NCBI GenBank assembly: GCA_932294295.1
Contig: OW028573.1
Location: forward strand, 68,487,829 to 68,551,828
Direction: 5' to 3'
DNA: 64,000 nt
Source: Alitta virens
Taxonomy: Eukaryota; Annelida; Polychaeta; Phyllodocida; Nereididae
Shown here: positions 63,201-64,000 of the stretch, piece by piece
Numbering within the stretch: the first letter of the stretch is position 1
Layout: each line of letters begins with the position of its first letter
The notes under the pieces: model-generated
Told to the model about the DNA's origin: nothing
Databases searched by the model: none
What the model saw: only the letters and a program-made list of their open reading frames with translations
Translations under genes and position numbers: made by a program

Positions 63201-63960
63201 TTATTAATATACTCACACCGCCTTGCTTGACACCATTCTTTGGAACAAAAGAATCAGAAGATGAGTTACTATATTTTACACTCAGTTTTTTATTAACATA
63301 TAGCTGATACAGTAATCTCATGTACATAGGATGCACTTTTTTTCTATCAATAGACCAAACAATTGTGTGAAGTTGTTCCGGTCAAAAGCTTTCGTGCTTC
63401 AAGTGCTACACCATTTTATTGTTATACTACATTGTTACCATTCACATAATAATCAAACCCAAATTGAAACTCAGATGTAGCCAAGAGTCACTTTCCTTAC
63501 CTTAACTTAACAAATCTACAAATGGCTCTGAAATTGTTTGACTTATTACCTTGTGACCGCATATTCTTTGGTACGGGTATCATGATACCTTGCAGCATGT
63601 CTGAGGGTACCATGCCATGTATATAACATCTTATTTCCACTAGAATTATTAACCTTCATATAGCAATTTTTGACTGACGATGTTAGTTAAAAGCCATACT
63701 CTTTGACATGTCAGGGTGGTCCACAAGCATACATTTCAACTACTACTGCTCATTGTGAAAGAGGTGAAGTATAAATGTGTATTACAACTACTGCTCATTG
63801 TGTAAAATATAATAACATCTGGGTATTTTCTCACATTTAGCCCATTGCCCACCTCAGGCATGCATTGGTGAGGGATTCGTTGGCAAAGATTGCCAGTGCT
63901 TGTGTCCGGGAAACCCCATCCAACCTTGTGGATCTACCAACCCAGAAGTACCCGAAGACA
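51146..63960 (+). CDS. Astacin-family (M12A) metalloprotease gene, partial, multi-exon
   Basis: Predicted secreted zinc endopeptidase. Exons: 51146-51206, 51905-52001, 54641-54747, 56426-56546, 56988-57054, 57281-57484, 57598-57724, 63841-63960. All junctions are GT-AG and reading phase is kept throughout (about 300 residues). Order: prodomain with VELDI, which fits the family's aspartate-switch FxGD/I region; RHKR cleavage site then AIRNEIYRW mature N-terminus; catalytic core with HEIGHAIGLQHE and RSDRD (three His ligands and the catalytic Glu); SIMHYS Met-turn with its Tyr; closing LSFRDIKIVNEMYNC; then a Cys-rich EGF-like exon. The cysteines expected for the two conserved disulfides (TC...YNC and GC...GC) are present. 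One extra Cys follows the zinc motif (HEQC). The first exon with signal peptide was not found, and the gene continues past the right edge (phase-1 donor at 63961). CUB or other C-terminal domains may follow outside the window. The family call is firm; the physiological substrate is unknown. Confidence 0.93.
51905..52001 (+). CDS. Astacin exon B (prodomain, aspartate-switch region)
   Basis: 97 nt, entered in phase 1 and left in phase 2. It encodes VPDDSVLVELDILYKKEDW. The Asp of VELDI sits where astacin prodomains carry the FxGD aspartate switch that occupies the zinc site in the zymogen; the usual Gly is Leu here. The donor is GTTACA, weaker than the GTAAGA kept in both decayed copies. Confidence 0.85.
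52113..52331 (-). CDS. Unassigned small minus-strand ORF in a GC-richer patch
   Basis: 72 codons starting MKHNGVLGEFFARQATAGKY. The first 39 codons are CpG-rich and end near a possible GTAAAA donor, which would suit a first exon on the opposite strand of astacin intron B. No domain recognised and no downstream exon found. It may be transposon sequence or chance. Confidence 0.2.
   Translation of the reverse strand: MKHNGVLGEFFARQATAGKYFQISENDDNTAVAAGGPTVKTEIMINYELQLTILTVVKCKRDCVKNVLLFFM
52400..53295. other. Astacin intron B, repeat-poor part
   Basis: 52430-52520 repeats AAAACGG(T/C)CGAT and AACGGCCA motifs (short CpG-rich cluster). The remainder is AT-rich without recognised features. Confidence 0.4.
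53296..53460. repeat. Second copy of the CGTACGTGAGG/GGACGTCCGTCAA repeat
   Basis: AGCGTACGTGAGGTAGTCGT, AGATCGCTCGGCGGACGTCC and repeated CCGTCAA-CGCTCGCC units parallel 34105-34190. It is CpG-rich against the AT-rich background. Confidence 0.75.
53820..54127 (-). pseudogene. LINE reverse transcriptase relic, internally deleted
   Basis: The minus-strand frame reads VPQGNVVGPHFNVYNNDLP and YADNTSVTVMGST (RT GVPQG and YADD boxes, catalytic DD changed to DN). It then jumps to the C-terminal block FWNSLTEEVEF-like plus LNEFKYNLSKYKGL. The thumb region between is deleted. It lies in the astacin intron between exons B and C. Confidence 0.75.
54641..54747 (+). CDS. Astacin exon C (activation site, start of mature enzyme)
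   Basis: 107 nt between a TATTCTCCAG acceptor and a GTAAGTG donor. It encodes the dibasic RHKR activation motif followed by AIRNEIYRWTDNTVPYEF, matching the family pattern of a short mature N-terminus, Trp and then V-P-Y. RHKR fits cleavage by a furin-like convertase (inference). It has two decayed homologues upstream, at 34810-34916 and at 37907-38842 (interrupted). Confidence 0.92.
54748..56425 (+). other. Astacin intron C
   Basis: 1.68-kb AT-rich intron bounded by a GTAAGTG donor and a TTCTTGCAG acceptor. No inserted element recognised. Confidence 0.6.
56426..56546 (+). CDS. Astacin exon D (N-terminal catalytic subdomain)
   Basis: 121 nt, phase 1 to phase 2, acceptor TTCTTGCAG. It encodes MRQIHMAIDDWNRYTCLNL and then NYMYIESRGG. 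This is the conserved helix and TC(I/L)-x-(F/L) segment whose Cys pairs with the MYNC cysteine of exon G. A partial decayed homologue lies at 39194-39287. Confidence 0.93.
56988..57054 (+). CDS. Astacin exon E (GC...GGGQ...GC hairpin)
   Basis: 67 nt, phase 2 to phase 0. It encodes GCSAYVGMIGGGQMVNLGEG then C, the family's disulfide-closed beta-hairpin (consensus GCxSxVGxxGGxQxxxLxxGC). The acceptor TTTTTACAAG is usable but not ideal. The donor is GTTTGT. Confidence 0.9.
57281..57484 (+). CDS. Astacin exon F (zinc site and Met-turn)
   Basis: 204 nt, phase 0 at both ends. It encodes HEIGHAIGLQHEQCRSDRDG, the full HExxHxxGxxHE zinc-binding and catalytic motif with the following R-x-DRD, and ends at SIMHYSQM, the Met-turn with the zinc-associated Tyr. 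All residues needed for activity are present. This is the strongest single coding signal in the window. Confidence 0.97.
57598..57724 (+). CDS. Astacin exon G (end of catalytic domain)
   Basis: 127 nt after a TTTTTTGCAG acceptor. It encodes QPTIN, then LIGYSDHLSFRDIKIVNEMY and NCN, the canonical end of the catalytic domain (xIGxxxxLSxxDIxxINxMYxC). It leaves in phase 1, compatible with both the EGF-like exon at 63841 and the alternative exon at 58335. Confidence 0.95.
57990..58020 (+). promoter_or_regulatory. Cluster of nuclear-receptor-like half-sites
   Basis: TGACCTTGACCTTTGACCC followed by AAGGTCA gives four AGGTCA-type half-sites in about 27 bp, including DR0/DR1 spacing and an inverted one. 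It sits in the astacin intron, within possible repeat sequence, so function is only a possibility. Confidence 0.3.
58335..58468 (+). CDS. Candidate alternative 3'-terminal astacin exon
   Basis: A long pyrimidine tract and CACTAG acceptor precede a frame that joins exon G in phase and stays open for 43 codons to TAG at 58466-58468. It would give a short isoform with a basic tail (SKRYRLQR) and no EGF-like exon. A GT donor at 58465 exists, but splicing from it to 63841 would put that exon out of frame. It may be a chance open frame: no homology is recognised. Confidence 0.35.
58741..60757. mobile_element. 2-kb foldback element in last astacin intron
   Basis: Arms of about 420 bp: 58741-59170 and, inverted, 60335-60757. 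Outer ends are TAGTCAGGGGGCCA and its complement. Shared inner blocks include ATGGCTGACCT, TGCAGTAAACACTGGTTTTT and GACTGTCAAGCTTTTATAAC. The 1.1-kb centre repeats the motif (C)CATGGTAAC many times. No ORF of note. Confidence 0.85.
61345..61600 (-). mobile_element. tRNA-derived repeat, family 3, inverted copy
   Basis: The reverse complement follows the 10.5 kb copy over about 230 bp, including TGACTTGATAAAAGTGGCTT, the A-box-like GCAGTGGTTAGGGTGTAGGA and the B-box GGTTCAAACCCAGC. Confidence 0.75.
61705..61785 (-). mobile_element. tRNA-like sequence (Asn-GTT-like), SINE head or tRNA pseudogene
   Basis: The minus strand reads GGGTAGCTCAGTTGGTAGCA, a TTCTGTTAAAG anticodon region and GAGTTCAAACCC. 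A- and B-boxes are good; the anticodon stem pairs only partly. Confidence 0.5.
63060..63400 (-). pseudogene. LINE RT relic (GVKQGGV-type) in last astacin intron
   Basis: On the minus strand: AFDRNNFTQLFGLL, MRLLYQLYVNKKLSVKYSN, SFVPKNGVKQGGVS, SGFGCHVGGKYCGVNGYADD. The order and YADD core are those of a non-LTR RT. Frame changes lie in an A-run and after GGVS. It is probably the RT half of the family whose C-terminus is at 1450-1826. Confidence 0.8.
63841..63960 (+). CDS. Astacin C-terminal EGF-like/Cys-rich exon
   Basis: 120 nt, phase 1 to phase 1. Joined to exon G it reads HCPPQACIGEGFVGKDCQCL followed by CPG, a C-x4-C-x9-C-x-C-x-C spacing typical of the EGF-like module right after the protease domain in many invertebrate astacins. 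A GTAAGT donor follows at the window edge, so further exons are expected. TATTG microsatellite repeats start in the next intron. Confidence 0.85.
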
Positions 63961-64000
63961 GTAAGTATTGTATTGTATTGTAGTGTATTGTATTGTATTG

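Overview
The window is AT-rich, intron-bearing, repeat-dense animal DNA. The tyrosine-recombinase, P-element, Tc1 and LINE remnants, tRNA-derived SINEs and microsatellites look like a marine invertebrate. The sequence alone does not fix the phylum. There are no bacterial operons, rRNA genes or CRISPR arrays. Nearly every open reading frame outside one locus is transposon debris or low-complexity sequence.

The only host gene I can support is an astacin-family (M12A) zinc metalloprotease on the + strand. Seven phase-compatible exons at 51146-57724 encode a prodomain with an aspartate-switch-like motif, a basic RHKR activation site and the full catalytic domain (HEIGHAIGLQHE zinc motif, SIMHYS Met-turn). 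An EGF-like cysteine-rich exon follows at 63841-63960, and the gene runs off the right edge. The signal-peptide exon was not found. A second, mutually exclusive terminal exon is possible at 58335-58468.

Upstream lie two decayed tandem copies of the 5' half of the same gene: copy 1 at 29003-34916 and copy 2 at 37374-39287. Their prodomain and activation exons match the live gene in length. One exon of copy 2 is split by an 824-bp inverted-repeat transposon; removing it with one copy of a 5-bp target duplication gives back exactly 107 nt. No catalytic exons were seen for either copy.

The rest is mobile DNA. 1-24 kb: LINE fragments, a nearly complete Tc1 transposon (4670-6329), a long-TIR element (9012-10306), SINEs, and a second LINE inserted into a degenerate-repeat array (16.4-19.4 kb). 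24-29 kb: nested inverted repeats around a pyrimidine tract. 29-48 kb: LINE pieces, astacin relics, a palindrome at 41.1-42.0 kb, a tyrosine-recombinase retroelement lacking RT (43.3-45.2 kb), and a LINE with ORF1 plus endonuclease (46.0-47.1 kb). 48-50 kb: a THAP/P-element-like relic and a SINE. 58.7-60.8 kb: a 2-kb foldback element in the last astacin intron. 61-62.5 kb: an array of AAACGTTT-type motifs. 63 kb: a LINE RT relic.

A recurring theme is elements whose arms are arrays of degenerate motifs of about 10 bp rather than classical TIRs.
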